Below are positions 1-9,080 of a stretch of 64,000 nucleotides of DNA, in pieces. Under the pieces are notes generated by a model, which saw only the letters and a program-made list of their open reading frames with translations, ran no database searches and had not been told where the DNA came from. Position numbers and translations under genes: made by a program. This DNA is from Halomonas meridiana (GTDB taxonomy: Bacteria > Pseudomonadota > Gammaproteobacteria > Pseudomonadales > Halomonadaceae). The stretch is taken from the NCBI RefSeq assembly GCF_009846525.1, contig NZ_CP024621.1, positions 3,100,001 to 3,164,000 of the forward strand, in the 5' to 3' direction. Numbering within the stretch: the stretch's first letter is position 1; each line of letters starts with the position of its first letter.

Positions 1-156
1 TTTGTGGAATCGGTTGAAGCCAGTGGCCCCGGCTACTTCGTGCGCATGGTGGGCGGCCTCTTCTGGGTAACCGGCATGCTCCTGATGGCCTTCAACGTGT
101 ACATGACCGTGAAGCGCCGCGAAGCCATTGGCCTCACTGCGCCGCAAGCCGCTTAA
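1..156 (+). CDS. ccoN: cbb3-type cytochrome c oxidase subunit I, C-terminal end (partial)
   Basis: This open frame enters from the left edge and stops with TAA at 154-156. The 51 visible residues contain a hydrophobic stretch ([20 protein letters not shown]) typical of the last transmembrane helix of CcoN, the heme b/heme b3/CuB catalytic subunit of the high-affinity cbb3 terminal oxidase. The identity rests mainly on position: ccoO starts 19 bases downstream, followed by ccoQ and ccoP, the invariant order of this operon. Heme ligands and the proton channel lie outside the window, so integrity of the gene cannot be judged. Confidence 0.9.
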   Translation, partial: FVESVEASGPGYFVRMVGGLFWVTGMLLMAFNVYMTVKRREAIGLTAPQAA

Positions 157-175
157 ACCGGGGAAGTTAAGACCA

Positions 176-784
176 ATGAAACACGAGATTGTCGAAAAGA
201 ACGTTGGCCTACTCGCCGTGTTGATCCTGGTTGTGATCAGCTTTGCCGGTTTGGCCGAAGTCGTTCCGCTGTTCTTTCAAAAGCAGACCACCGAGCCGGT
301 CGAAGGGCTTCGCCCCTTGACTGCGCTCGAACTGGAAGGCCGCGATATCTATCGCCGTGAAGGCTGCGTTGGCTGTCACTCGCAGATGGTGCGGCCCTTC
401 CGTGCAGAAACCGAGCGCTATGGCCACTACAACGTAGCGGGCGAACAGGTATACGAGCACAACTTCCTGTGGGGTTCCAAGCGTACCGGGCCTGACTTGG
501 CGCGTGTAGGCGGCCGCTACAGCGATGATTGGCACCGTGCCCACCTGTACAACCCGCGCGATGTCGTGCCGGAATCGATCATGCCAGCCTACCCCTGGCT
601 GTTTGAGCGTACCCTCGACGGCGAAGCCACACCGGATAAAATGCGCACCCTGCGTCAGCTCGGCGTGCCCTACACCGATGAGGACATCGCCAACGCGACC
701 GCTGACGTACGCGGCACCCAGGAAATCACTGCCCTGGTCGCCTACTTGCAACAGCTAGGAACCGTGCTCGAGGGCACACGTTAA
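176..784 (+). CDS. ccoO: cbb3-type cytochrome c oxidase subunit II (mono-heme cytochrome c)
   Basis: This 202-residue protein has an N-terminal membrane anchor (about residues 10-33) and a periplasmic cytochrome c domain. The heme-binding motif CVGCH has Cys64, Cys67 and His68, and SIMPAYPW supplies the likely axial Met. CcoO passes electrons from CcoP to CcoN. ATG at 176 was preferred over the upstream ATG at 128 because 128 lies inside ccoN, 176 follows a GGGGAAG ribosome-binding sequence, and MKHEIVEKN is the usual CcoO start. It sits in the ccoNOQP operon, with ccoQ beginning 3 bases after its stop. The length is normal for the family. Confidence 0.96.
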   Translation: MKHEIVEKNVGLLAVLILVVISFAGLAEVVPLFFQKQTTEPVEGLRPLTALELEGRDIYRREGCVGCHSQMVRPFRAETERYGHYNVAGEQVYEHNFLWGSKRTGPDLARVGGRYSDDWHRAHLYNPRDVVPESIMPAYPWLFERTLDGEATPDKMRTLRQLGVPYTDEDIANATADVRGTQEITALVAYLQQLGTVLEGTR

Positions 785-787
785 GTT

Positions 788-1006
788 ATGGATACGGGAA
801 CTTTCCGCGGCCTGATCACGCTGATTTTGATCTTCGCTTTCATTGGCATCTTTTTCTGGGCCTACTCGAAGCGACGCAAACCAGATTTTGACGAAGCGGC
901 CAACCTGCCCTTCGCCGACGATGATGAGCAGCCGACCCGTGATAAGCATGCTTCGACCGAAGACGAAGCGGATTCCCGCCACGACAGGGGAGATAAGAAT
1001 AGATGA
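788..1006 (+). CDS. ccoQ: cbb3-type oxidase small subunit CcoQ
   Basis: This 72-residue protein has one N-terminal transmembrane helix (about residues 8-26) followed by a charged, acidic cytoplasmic tail. That is the architecture of CcoQ (FixQ), which stabilises the assembled cbb3 complex. It begins 3 bases after ccoO and its TGA overlaps the ATG of ccoP (ATGA), so translation is probably coupled. The tail is longer and more acidic than in many homologues, as expected in a halophile. The call rests on position, size and topology because the family is poorly conserved. Confidence 0.9.
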   Translation: MDTGTFRGLITLILIFAFIGIFFWAYSKRRKPDFDEAANLPFADDDEQPTRDKHASTEDEADSRHDRGDKNR

Positions 1007-1932
1007 ATAATTTATGGGGTGACTCCCTATCCAGCTTCTGGAGCGCCTGGATTATCGTCATCACACTGGGCACGATCGCGCTGAGCGTTTGGATTTTGTT
1101 AGCCAACCGCCGCACCGATAAAACGCCCGATGCCGATGGCAATGTCGAGACCACTGGCCACGCGGCGGATGGTATCGAAGAGTATGACAATCCGCTGCCG
1201 CAGTGGTGGTTCAAGCTCTTCATCCTTACCGTGGTGTTTGCCCTCGGCTACTTGGTGCTCTACCCAGGTCTGGGTAACTACGCCGGCATCCTGGGCTGGT
1301 CTCAGGAGAGCCAGTGGGAAGAGGAAGTGGCCGACGCGGAAGACCGCTTCACGCCGATCTTTGCCCAGTACCAGGAAGTGCCGATTCCAGACCTCGCGCA
1401 GGATGCCGAAGCCATGCAGGTGGCAGAGCGTATCTTCTTGAACAACTGCGCCGTATGTCATGGCTCGAATGCCCAGGGCGGCTACGGCTTCCCCAACCTG
1501 ACCGACGACGACTGGCTCTACGGGGGCGAACCCGAAAACATTCTGACCACGCTGAACAATGGCCGTAACGGCCTGATGCCGTCCTGGCAGCAGCTCGGTG
1601 AGAACAATATCGAAAACCTGACTCAGTACGTGCTGTCGCTCTCCGGCGAAGAGCATGACGCCGAGCGTGCTGCCAGCGGTGAAAGCACCTTCCTGGCTGC
1701 CTGTGCGGCGTGTCACACGCCCAGCGGCACGGGGAACACCGCTCTTGGTGCGCCGAACCTGACCGACGACGTGTGGCTCTATCTGGCACCCGGCCAGAGC
1801 GTGGACGACTCCATTCGCCAAACGCTGCGTAACGGTCGTAACGGCCACATGCCTGCCCAGGCTGCGTACATCGGTGAAGAGCGCGTTCACCTCGTGGCCG
1901 CTTACGTGTACAGCCTACGTTTCAACGACTAA
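1003..1932 (+). CDS. ccoP: cbb3-type cytochrome c oxidase subunit III (di-heme cytochrome c)
   Basis: This 309-residue protein has two N-terminal transmembrane segments (about 13-34 and 70-90) and two tandem periplasmic cytochrome c domains. Heme motifs are CAVCH (Cys149, Cys152, His153) and CAACH (Cys234, Cys237, His238), with likely Met ligands in GLMPSW and GHMPAQ. CcoP receives electrons from soluble or membrane cytochromes and passes them to CcoO. It overlaps ccoQ by 4 bases and is the last gene of the structural operon, followed by a terminator hairpin. The length matches the family. Confidence 0.97.
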   Translation: MNNLWGDSLSSFWSAWIIVITLGTIALSVWILLANRRTDKTPDADGNVETTGHAADGIEEYDNPLPQWWFKLFILTVVFALGYLVLYPGLGNYAGILGWSQESQWEEEVADAEDRFTPIFAQYQEVPIPDLAQDAEAMQVAERIFLNNCAVCHGSNAQGGYGFPNLTDDDWLYGGEPENILTTLNNGRNGLMPSWQQLGENNIENLTQYVLSLSGEEHDAERAASGESTFLAACAACHTPSGTGNTALGAPNLTDDVWLYLAPGQSVDDSIRQTLRNGRNGHMPAQAAYIGEERVHLVAAYVYSLRFND

Positions 1933-1969
1933 CCCCGTTGATAGGCGTTTAACGCCAGCGTGTACGAAG

Positions 1970-1997
1970 GGGTGCGGTTACATACCGCACCCTTTCT
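1970..1997 (+). terminator. Rho-independent terminator after ccoNOQP
   Basis: An 8-bp perfect stem (GGGTGCGG at 1970-1977 and CCGCACCC at 1985-1992) encloses a 7-base loop and is followed by TTTCT. It starts 38 bases after the ccoP stop and separates the structural oxidase operon from ccoG. Confidence 0.75.
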
Positions 1998-2156
1998 ACA
2001 TCCAGCATCCGCTCAGCCACCCGGCTATCCGTTACACTATTGTTTAGCAATGTGTGTATAGCGATTCGACATACAGCGACGCGATCTCCTTCACCAATGA
2101 AGGTTGCGTGAGCCAGGCTATCGTCCACTCCTGCCTATTGAGCTGCGATCACCGCC

Positions 2157-3593
2157 ATGGAAAAAATACCTAGCCACGATATTACGCCGCCAACCGTTGG
2201 GCACCACACGCCGGGAGACACCACCACGCAAGAGATGTACGCCAAGCGGCGGCATATCTACGTGCGGGAGATCAAAGGGCTGTTTCAAAAGGTACGACGC
2301 AGCGCGAACTGGGCGCTAATGATGGGCTTCTTTTTGCTCCCCTGGCTGAACTGGGGTGACCGCCCTGCCGTGTGGTTTGATCTACCGGGCCGTGAATTCC
2401 ACATTTTTTCGGCCACGTTCTACCCGCAGGAGTTCATCCTTCTCTCGTGGCTGCTGATCATTTGCGCCTTTGGACTGTTTTTCATCACCGTGTTTGCGGG
2501 GCGTGTCTGGTGTGGCTACACCTGCCCGCAGAGCGTTTGGACATTTTTATTCATTTGGCTTGAGCACCGCATCGAAGGCTCGCGCAATCAGCGCATAAAG
2601 CTGGATAACCAGCCGATGACTGCCAACAAAGCCTGGCGCAAGGGGGCAAAACACGCTGCTTGGCTGCTGATTGCCCTGGCCACCGGCGTGACGTTCGTCG
2701 GCTACTTTACGCCGATTCGTGACCTCGTCCAGGAGCTTCCCACGCTAGAAGCCCACGGCTGGTCTTATTTTTGGGTAGGTTTCTTTTTAATTTTTACCTA
2801 CCTCAACGCCGGCTGGCTGCGTGAGCAGGTGTGCATCTACATGTGCCCCTATGCCCGTTTCCAGTCGGTGATGTTCGATCGCGATACGCTGATCGTTTCT
2901 TACGACGACGCCCGCGGCGAACCCCGCGGCCACCGCAAGAAATCGCTCAGCCATGCCGAGGTCCGAGAAGCGGGCCTGGGTGACTGTATCGACTGCGAGC
3001 TGTGTGTCCAGGTCTGCCCGACCGGCATCGATATCCGCGACGGGCTGCAGTACGAATGCATTACCTGCGCCGCCTGTATCGATGCCTGCGATAGCGTAAT
3101 GGATAAAATGGGCTATCCCAGAGGGCTGATTCGCTACACCACCGAGAACGCCCTGGAAGGTAAAAAGAGCCACATTCTGCGCCCACGCTTGATCGGCTAT
3201 TTCGTGGCACTGGTGGTGATGGTGGCGACCTTTGCCTGGGCCGTGAACGACCGCACACCGCTGACCTTCGATGCCGAACGCGAGCGTACCCAGCTCTATC
3301 AAGTCACTCGCGATGGCCAGATAAGCAACGTCTACAGCCTCACCGTGCGCAACCTGGACACGCAGGACCATACCTATGCGATTAGCGCAGCCGGGCTGCC
3401 CAACCTGCAGTTGGATAACACCTCGCTACGCGTTCCCGCCGGTGAGTCGCGCATTCAGGTGATCACCGTGCTGGCGGACCCTGAGACCTTGAGCGAACCC
3501 AGCCACGCCATCACCTTCACGCTGCAGGCGCAGCAAGACGAGCAGATTCGTCAGACCCGCGAAGCGCGGTTCTTGAGTGATATTAGGAGATAA
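2157..3593 (+). CDS. ccoG: Cytochrome c oxidase accessory protein CcoG (FixG/RdxA)
   Basis: This 478-residue membrane iron-sulfur protein is required for maturation of cbb3 oxidase, where the family is reported to act in cupric ion reduction during CuB assembly. Visible features are an N-terminal cytosolic segment, several transmembrane helices between about residues 55 and 230, a CxxxCP site in CGYTCPQSVW, a ferredoxin-like pair of 4Fe-4S motifs (CIDCELCVQVCP and CITCAACIDAC), another helix near residue 345, and a C-terminal Ig-like FixG_C domain. The ATG at 2157 lacks a clear ribosome-binding site, so an internal start near 2235 is possible. It heads the assembly gene cluster ccoG-H-I-S. 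Confidence 0.95.
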   Translation: MEKIPSHDITPPTVGHHTPGDTTTQEMYAKRRHIYVREIKGLFQKVRRSANWALMMGFFLLPWLNWGDRPAVWFDLPGREFHIFSATFYPQEFILLSWLLIICAFGLFFITVFAGRVWCGYTCPQSVWTFLFIWLEHRIEGSRNQRIKLDNQPMTANKAWRKGAKHAAWLLIALATGVTFVGYFTPIRDLVQELPTLEAHGWSYFWVGFFLIFTYLNAGWLREQVCIYMCPYARFQSVMFDRDTLIVSYDDARGEPRGHRKKSLSHAEVREAGLGDCIDCELCVQVCPTGIDIRDGLQYECITCAACIDACDSVMDKMGYPRGLIRYTTENALEGKKSHILRPRLIGYFVALVVMVATFAWAVNDRTPLTFDAERERTQLYQVTRDGQISNVYSLTVRNLDTQDHTYAISAAGLPNLQLDNTSLRVPAGESRIQVITVLADPETLSEPSHAITFTLQAQQDEQIRQTREARFLSDIRR

Positions 3594-3600
3594 ACGCGTC

Positions 3601-4125
3601 ATGTCCGACACCCCGATTCCGCCTTGGTACAAACAGTTCTGGCCGTGGTTCCTGCTCGGGCTACTGTTTTCGTCCATTCTGTTCAGCATTGGCTTTGCGG
3701 TCATGTCGATCAAAAGCTACGACGGCATGGTGGTTCAAGAGGATTACTACGAGCACGGCAAAGCCATCAACATGGTGCTGGCGAAGCAGGAGCGCGCGCG
3801 TGAACTCAATTTGAGCGCCGACCTTCGCATCGACCCGCTGACGAGCGATATCGTCATCGACCTTGCAGGCGATGTTCGCCCGGACAAACTCTATCTGGAC
3901 CTCATCTTCCCCACCGAAGATGACCGAGACCAATCCTTCGTACTGGAGCACGTCCGGGAAGGCCGCTACATCACCCAAGGGCCGGATAATCTGCGCTACC
4001 GCTGGTACCTTCAAATTCAGCCCGAGCAAGGTGATGACGCCGATTGGCGGCTGATCGGCGAAGCCCGCTTCCCGAATGAAGAGAGCGTTGCTCTACTGCC
4101 CGGAGGGCGCTCAGAAAGCGAATGA
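3601..4125 (+). CDS. ccoH: Cytochrome oxidase assembly protein CcoH (FixH family)
   Basis: This 174-residue protein has a single N-terminal transmembrane helix (about residues 12-34) and a periplasmic FixH domain, with the family-typical DGMVVQEDYYEHGKAIN stretch after the helix. FixH/CcoH associates with the cbb3 complex and is needed for its assembly. ATG at 3601 is chosen because AGGAGA lies at 3585-3590; the GTG at 3577 has no such signal and overlaps ccoG. The stop overlaps the ccoI start (ATGA), consistent with coupled translation in one operon. Confidence 0.93.
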   Translation: MSDTPIPPWYKQFWPWFLLGLLFSSILFSIGFAVMSIKSYDGMVVQEDYYEHGKAINMVLAKQERARELNLSADLRIDPLTSDIVIDLAGDVRPDKLYLDLIFPTEDDRDQSFVLEHVREGRYITQGPDNLRYRWYLQIQPEQGDDADWRLIGEARFPNEESVALLPGGRSESE

Positions 4126-6572
4126 GCACGAACGCGCTAAGCTGCTACCACTGCGGCAGCCCGGTGCCCGACGGCGCACCGTGGCAAATCGTGGTGGACG
4201 ACACGCCCCACTCATTGTGTTGCCCCGGCTGTGAAGCCGTGGCACACGCCATCGTCGACGGCGGGTTAGAGAGCTACTACCGCTATCGCACCGAACTGCC
4301 CGAGCGCCCCGACGAACGTCAAGCCGCCAAAGCGGAGACCTGGTCGGTGTTCGACGATCCAGGGCTGCAGGCGCAGTTCGTTCACCCAGACGGCGATGAG
4401 GGCCACGTCAGGGCAACGCTGGCCGTAGAAGGGATTACCTGTGCCGCCTGCGCGTGGCTCATCGAGCACCGCTTGAACGCGCTTGAAGGCGTTGTCTCCA
4501 GCGCAGTCAACCTGACCCATCACCGCCTTCGCGTCGCTTGGGACCCTAACGTCATCAAGCTCTCCCAGCTCTACGCCGAGCTGGCCGCCATTGGCTACGA
4601 TGCGCAGCCCTACGAGCCGGACCATGCCCAAATGCGCTTGCAGCATGAAGAGCGCATGAACGTACGCCGCTTGATCGTGGCGGCGGTGGGGATGATGCAG
4701 GTCATGATGTTCTCCATCCCCATTTACGTCTCGGGGCCTGGGGAACTCAGTGAGGACTTCTTTGCGCTGTTTCATTGGCTCTCGTTCGCGCTGGCCACGC
4801 CGGTGGTGTTCTTTTCGGCGCTGCCCTTCTTCCGTAACGCCCTGCGCGATCTCAAAACCGGCGTACTAGGGATGGATGTGCCTGTTTCACTCGCCATTGG
4901 TGGCGCGTATTTCGCCAGCAGCTACGCAGTGCTGTTTAACGTGGGTGAGGTCTATTTTGACTCGGTCGCCATGTTCACCTTCTTTTTGCTGTTTGGCCGC
5001 TACGTGGAAGGGCGCGCCAGACGACGCAGCGGTCATAGCGGTAATGCCTTAAGTGGCGTGCTGCCGGTCTCTGCTACACGGTTGGAAGCCGACGGCAGTG
5101 AACGCATTCTGCCCGCTAGCGAGCTAGCCCCCGGCGACCGCGTGCTCATCAAGCCCGGCCACGGCGTCCCCGCCGACGGTATTATCGAAGATGGCGAGTC
5201 TAGCCTGGACGAGTCGATGCTGACCGGCGAGTACCTGCCCGTCACCCGCCGAGTGGGCGAACAGGTGGTAGGCGGCAGCCAAAACATGGAGAATCCGCTC
5301 ACGGTGCGGGTGACTCATGCAGGCCACCATGCACGCGTGGCGGGCATCGTCGATTTGACCGACCGCGCCTTTGCCAGCCGCCCGCGCTTGGCGCAAATGG
5401 CGGCGCGCATGGCGCACCTGTTCGTACTGCGCCTGCTGGTGGTCACCGCCTGTGTCACCGTGGCGTGGTGGTTTATCGACCCTTCCCGCATGCTCTGGGT
5501 GCTACTCTCCGTCCTAGTAGTCACCTGCCCATGCGCGCTGGCACTCGCCACTCCCACGGCACTCACGGCAGGGCATGGGCAACTGCGCCAGCGCGGGGTG
5601 TTGATTACCCGTGCCGACGCCATCGAGTCGCTCTCTAACGTCACGCGAGTGATTTTTGACAAAACCGGCACGCTCACCCGGGGCGAGATGCAGCTCACCC
5701 AAACCTGCCCGTTAACAGCCCAGAGTAGTGAACAGCTGCGCGCTATTGCCGCCGCGCTGGAAGCCCACTCCGAGCACCCCATTGCCCGCGCGTTTCGGCC
5801 GTTTCGGGACGCCACGCTCCAGGCGCGCCAAGTCAAAAGCGTGACGGGAAGCGGACTAGAAGGCGTGCTGAACGGGGCCACATGGCGCTTGGGCAAGCCC
5901 GATTTTGCAACGACGGAACCACTCACGCCGCCCGGCAGCGGCCAATGGCTGCTGCTCAGCGAAAATGACGCGCCGCGGGCGTGGTTCAAACTGCACGACG
6001 GGATTCGAGACGATGCTGCCCACACCGTGGCCGCCCTGCAGGCACGAGGGCTCACCGTGGAGCTACTGTCTGGAGATACCCAGGAAGCGGTGGAGAGCTT
6101 GGCAGAGCAGCTCAATATTGCCACGTGGCACGCAGGCAAGTCACCGGAAGGCAAGCTCGAACGGCTGCGTGAGCTGCAGGCGCAGGGCGAACGTGTGGTC
6201 ATGATTGGCGATGGTATCAACGATGTGCCGGTGCTCGCCGGTGCCGATGTGGCCATTGCCATGAACGGAGCCACCGACTTGGCACGCACTCGGGCCGACG
6301 CGGTCTTGCTCAGCCCACGCTTAATGCGTATTTTCGAGGCCATTGAAATCGCCAGCGCCACGCGACGCATCATGCGCCAGAACATGATCTGGTCAGTGTG
6401 CTACAACTTCTCCGCGCTACCCCTGGCTGCGATGGGGCTGGTTCCGCCGTGGTTGGCGGCGATTGGCATGTCGCTAAGTTCGCTGGTCGTGGTGGGCAAT
6501 GCGTTACGCCTCACGCGCTGGCGTACCTCACCCGCTCCCCAGCTAGCCCCAGCCACACCGGTGACCGTATGA
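4122..6572 (+). CDS. ccoI: Copper-translocating P1B-type ATPase for cbb3 assembly (CcoI/FixI)
   Basis: This 816-residue P-type ATPase supplies copper for the CuB centre of cbb3 oxidase. Domains in order are an N-terminal Cys-rich metal-binding region (CYHCG and CCPGC), a heavy-metal-associated domain with GITCAACAW, an eight-helix membrane region with the ion-binding CPC motif (Cys469-Pro-Cys471), an actuator loop with TGEYLPVTR, a phosphorylation site DKTGT (Asp513) and the hinge GDGIND. The extended Cys-rich N-terminus distinguishes the FixI type from detoxifying CopA. It overlaps both ccoH and ccoS by 4 bases, so stoichiometric co-translation is likely. Confidence 0.96.
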   Translation: MSTNALSCYHCGSPVPDGAPWQIVVDDTPHSLCCPGCEAVAHAIVDGGLESYYRYRTELPERPDERQAAKAETWSVFDDPGLQAQFVHPDGDEGHVRATLAVEGITCAACAWLIEHRLNALEGVVSSAVNLTHHRLRVAWDPNVIKLSQLYAELAAIGYDAQPYEPDHAQMRLQHEERMNVRRLIVAAVGMMQVMMFSIPIYVSGPGELSEDFFALFHWLSFALATPVVFFSALPFFRNALRDLKTGVLGMDVPVSLAIGGAYFASSYAVLFNVGEVYFDSVAMFTFFLLFGRYVEGRARRRSGHSGNALSGVLPVSATRLEADGSERILPASELAPGDRVLIKPGHGVPADGIIEDGESSLDESMLTGEYLPVTRRVGEQVVGGSQNMENPLTVRVTHAGHHARVAGIVDLTDRAFASRPRLAQMAARMAHLFVLRLLVVTACVTVAWWFIDPSRMLWVLLSVLVVTCPCALALATPTALTAGHGQLRQRGVLITRADAIESLSNVTRVIFDKTGTLTRGEMQLTQTCPLTAQSSEQLRAIAAALEAHSEHPIARAFRPFRDATLQARQVKSVTGSGLEGVLNGATWRLGKPDFATTEPLTPPGSGQWLLLSENDAPRAWFKLHDGIRDDAAHTVAALQARGLTVELLSGDTQEAVESLAEQLNIATWHAGKSPEGKLERLRELQAQGERVVMIGDGINDVPVLAGADVAIAMNGATDLARTRADAVLLSPRLMRIFEAIEIASATRRIMRQNMIWSVCYNFSALPLAAMGLVPPWLAAIGMSLSSLVVVGNALRLTRWRTSPAPQLAPATPVTV

Positions 6573-6787
6573 CGATTCTCTATCTGCTGATTCCGCTATC
6601 GCTGATTCTGTTAGGGCTGGCGGTGTGGGCGTTCTTCTGGGCCGTGAAGAATGACCAGTTCGACGACCTAGAAGGCCCCGCCCACCGCATCCTGTTCGAT
6701 GACGATGAGAACGACTTCACCCCCGAGCAGCGCGCCGAACGCAAACAAGCCGCCAAGCCACCCCGCGATCGCGAGCCACCGCCATGA
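6569..6787 (+). CDS. ccoS: cbb3-type oxidase assembly protein CcoS
   Basis: This 72-residue protein has one N-terminal transmembrane helix and the conserved short motif WAVKNDQFDDLEGPAHRIL that defines CcoS (FixS). CcoS is needed for insertion of redox cofactors into CcoN. The start at 6569 is set by the ATGA overlap with the ccoI stop; a longer frame opening at 6398 runs inside ccoI and is not used. The C-terminal tail is Lys/Arg/Pro-rich. Its own stop overlaps the ATG of the next gene, so ccoH, ccoI, ccoS and the TauE-like gene form an unbroken chain of 4-base overlaps. Confidence 0.95.
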   Translation: MTILYLLIPLSLILLGLAVWAFFWAVKNDQFDDLEGPAHRILFDDDENDFTPEQRAERKQAAKPPRDREPPP

Positions 6788-7479
6788 ACCCCACGGGACT
6801 GGATCTGCCGCCGCTCATGGCGGCGTTCGTGTTTGGCCTGATGGGCGGGGCTCACTGCATTGGCATGTGCGGCGGCATCATGAGCGCCCTCACCTTCGCC
6901 GTGCCGCCCAGCATGCGCCACCCGGCTCGCATGGGCGGACTGCTGCTCAGTTATAACGTGGGCCGCATTTTGAGCTACATGACGGCAGGGGCCTTGGCAG
7001 CCACGCTCGGCACCCTGGTCTCGCTCTCGCCGCAGGCGCGTATCGCGCTGCAGATCGTCGCGGCGGTGATGCTGATCCTAATGGCGCTGTACATCGCCAA
7101 CTGGTGGAAAGGGCTATTGAAAGTCGAAGCCGTGGGGCGCAGGCTATGGCGCTTCATCGAACCCGTCGGGCGGCGTTTGATGCCCGTGGTTCACCTGCCG
7201 CAAGCCTTTGCACTCGGCGCCCTGTGGGGCTGGCTGCCTTGCGGGCTGGTGTACTCGATGCTCGCCTGGAGCTTGGCCATTGCCGACCCGCTACAAGGGG
7301 CGTTATTGATGGGTGCCTTTGGCTTGGGCACCCTGCCCGCACTGCTGGCCACGGGCCTTGCGGCGCGCCAGCTAAGTCAGCTCATCCGCCATTCCGCCAC
7401 GCGTAGCCTCGCCGCACTGACCATTATCGGCTTTGCCCTGTGGCAGCTCTGGGCACTTCTCCTTCCCACCGGGCATTGA
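6784..7479 (+). CDS. Sulfite exporter TauE/SafE-family membrane protein of the cbb3 assembly cluster
   Basis: This 231-residue protein is predicted to have six transmembrane helices, with repeated Gly-rich motifs including GGAHCIGMCGGIMSAL near the N-terminus and WGWLPCGLVYSML in the second half. These Cys-containing paired motifs are typical of the COG2836 / UreH-like branch of TauE/SafE, found immediately downstream of ccoS in pseudomonads and relatives. A role in copper or sulfur-compound handling during oxidase assembly is inferred from context only. It overlaps ccoS by 4 bases and is separated from hemN by a 116-bp gap holding an ANR-like site. Confidence 0.85.
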   Translation: MNPTGLDLPPLMAAFVFGLMGGAHCIGMCGGIMSALTFAVPPSMRHPARMGGLLLSYNVGRILSYMTAGALAATLGTLVSLSPQARIALQIVAAVMLILMALYIANWWKGLLKVEAVGRRLWRFIEPVGRRLMPVVHLPQAFALGALWGWLPCGLVYSMLAWSLAIADPLQGALLMGAFGLGTLPALLATGLAARQLSQLIRHSATRSLAALTIIGFALWQLWALLLPTGH

Positions 7480-7506
7480 ACACAACGACGGCTATTGCGC
7501 CGTTGC

Positions 7507-7520
7507 TTGATATAGCTCAA
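7507..7520 (+). promoter_or_regulatory. Putative FNR/ANR box upstream of hemN
   Basis: TTGATATAGCTCAA matches the FNR/ANR consensus TTGAT-N4-ATCAA at 9 of 10 defined positions. It is 76 bases before the hemN ATG, and the fnr/anr-type gene lies just downstream. hemN is a known ANR target in pseudomonads. The site is read from sequence; binding is inferred. Confidence 0.65.
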
Positions 7521-7595
7521 CCCTTTGCGTGTGGGACCGGCGTAACATTGGCGCATCCGCTTTTCTGCTTGCCCTGTTACGTCGGAGCGCTCCCT

Positions 7596-9023
7596 ATGCC
7601 CGTTAACGCCACTGCTGCCCTCGCTCACCCCTCTTCCGCAGCGGCGGAGACCACTGCCTGGGACGACGCACTGCTACGCCGTTACGACACCAGCGGCCCG
7701 CGCTATACCTCGTACCCGACGGCGCTCTCTTTTCATGACCAATTCACTGCTGACGATATGAGCCAGGCGCTTGCGCGCAGCAACGCCAGCCGAAAACCGC
7801 TCTCACTGTACGTGCACGTCCCGTTTTGTCGGAAAATTTGCTTTTACTGCGCGTGCAACAAAATCGCTACAAAAAATACCGCTCTGGCCGAACCCTACTT
7901 ATCACGGTTGGATCGCGAGATGGTGCTCACTGCGCGCCATTTGGATACAGAGCGTCCGGTGCAGCAGCTGCACTGGGGCGGCGGCACTCCAACGTTTCTC
8001 ACCCTGGCTCAGATGAGCGATTTGGTCGACCGCTTAGACGCACGCTTTGGCCTCTCCAATGCGCCGGACCGTGATTACGCCATCGAAATCGACCCACGTG
8101 AGGCGGATGTCTTTACCCTGCGCCATTTGCAGTCGCTGGGCTTCAACCGCTTGAGCTTGGGCGTACAAGACCTCGATCCACAGGTACAAACGGCGATCAA
8201 TCGCGTTCAGCCCCGGGTGCTCACCGAAACGCTAATGGATGAAGCCCATCGGCTCGGCTTTCGCTCGCTCAACCTCGATTTGATTTATGGCCTGCCCTTA
8301 CAAACCGAGAAGAGTTTCGCGGACACGCTGCGCCAAGTGATCGAGCTAGGTCCCGCACGGCTGTCGGTGTTTAACTATGCGCATCTGCCGACCCGCTTTG
8401 CGCCCCAACGACGCATCAAGGACGCCGACCTGCCCAGCGCCGATGAGAAGCTGGCCATGCTGCATACCACCATTGCGATGCTGACCCAGGCGGGCTATGT
8501 GCATATCGGCATGGACCATTTCGCGCGCCCCGACGACAGCTTGGCCAAGGCGCAGCGCAACGGCACCCTGCAGCGCAACTTTCAAGGCTACTCCAGCCAC
8601 GCCGAGTGCGACTTGATTGGTTTGGGGGTATCGGCCATTTCTCGGATCAACGATAGCTACGCGCAAAACCCTACCCGGCTCGCTGACTATGAAGCGGCCT
8701 TAGATGAAGGTAGGCTGGCGACCGTGAAAGGGTTACGTTTAAATAAGGATGACCTAATACGAAGAGAGGTCATCGAGCGGCTCATGTGCGATATGGCCAT
8801 TGACCTCGACACTGTCGGCCAGCGCTGGCAGGTCGATGCCGCAGACTACTTTGCCAGCGCCCTTGAGCGGTTGGAAATCGCCGAACGGGATGGCCTGTTA
8901 ACGCGTCAGGGGCTTCGGCTCACCGCCACCCCGGTGGGTCGGCTACTCATTCGACACCTGGCCATGGCCTTCGACACCCACTTACAACGCCAGGATGGCC
9001 AGCGCTACTCGAAGATCGTGTGA
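7596..9023 (+). CDS. hemN: Oxygen-independent coproporphyrinogen III dehydrogenase
   Basis: This 475-residue radical SAM enzyme oxidatively decarboxylates coproporphyrinogen III to protoporphyrinogen IX without oxygen, serving heme synthesis under low oxygen. The motif PFCRKICFYCACNK carries the CxxxCxxC 4Fe-4S/SAM ligands plus the fourth Cys typical of HemN. WGGGTPTFL and GVQDLDPQVQ are further family signatures, and a HemN C-terminal domain follows. The frame is open upstream, but ATG at 7596 gives the usual length and PRYTSYPTA N-terminal region. Placement between cbb3 assembly genes and fnr, behind an ANR-like box, fits microaerobic induction. Confidence 0.96.
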   Translation: MPVNATAALAHPSSAAAETTAWDDALLRRYDTSGPRYTSYPTALSFHDQFTADDMSQALARSNASRKPLSLYVHVPFCRKICFYCACNKIATKNTALAEPYLSRLDREMVLTARHLDTERPVQQLHWGGGTPTFLTLAQMSDLVDRLDARFGLSNAPDRDYAIEIDPREADVFTLRHLQSLGFNRLSLGVQDLDPQVQTAINRVQPRVLTETLMDEAHRLGFRSLNLDLIYGLPLQTEKSFADTLRQVIELGPARLSVFNYAHLPTRFAPQRRIKDADLPSADEKLAMLHTTIAMLTQAGYVHIGMDHFARPDDSLAKAQRNGTLQRNFQGYSSHAECDLIGLGVSAISRINDSYAQNPTRLADYEAALDEGRLATVKGLRLNKDDLIRREVIERLMCDMAIDLDTVGQRWQVDAADYFASALERLEIAERDGLLTRQGLRLTATPVGRLLIRHLAMAFDTHLQRQDGQRYSKIV

Positions 9024-9080
9024 GCGCCTTGAGCCACCTGCCCCCTGTACCCATGATGGCGAATAAGAAGGGAGACCCCC

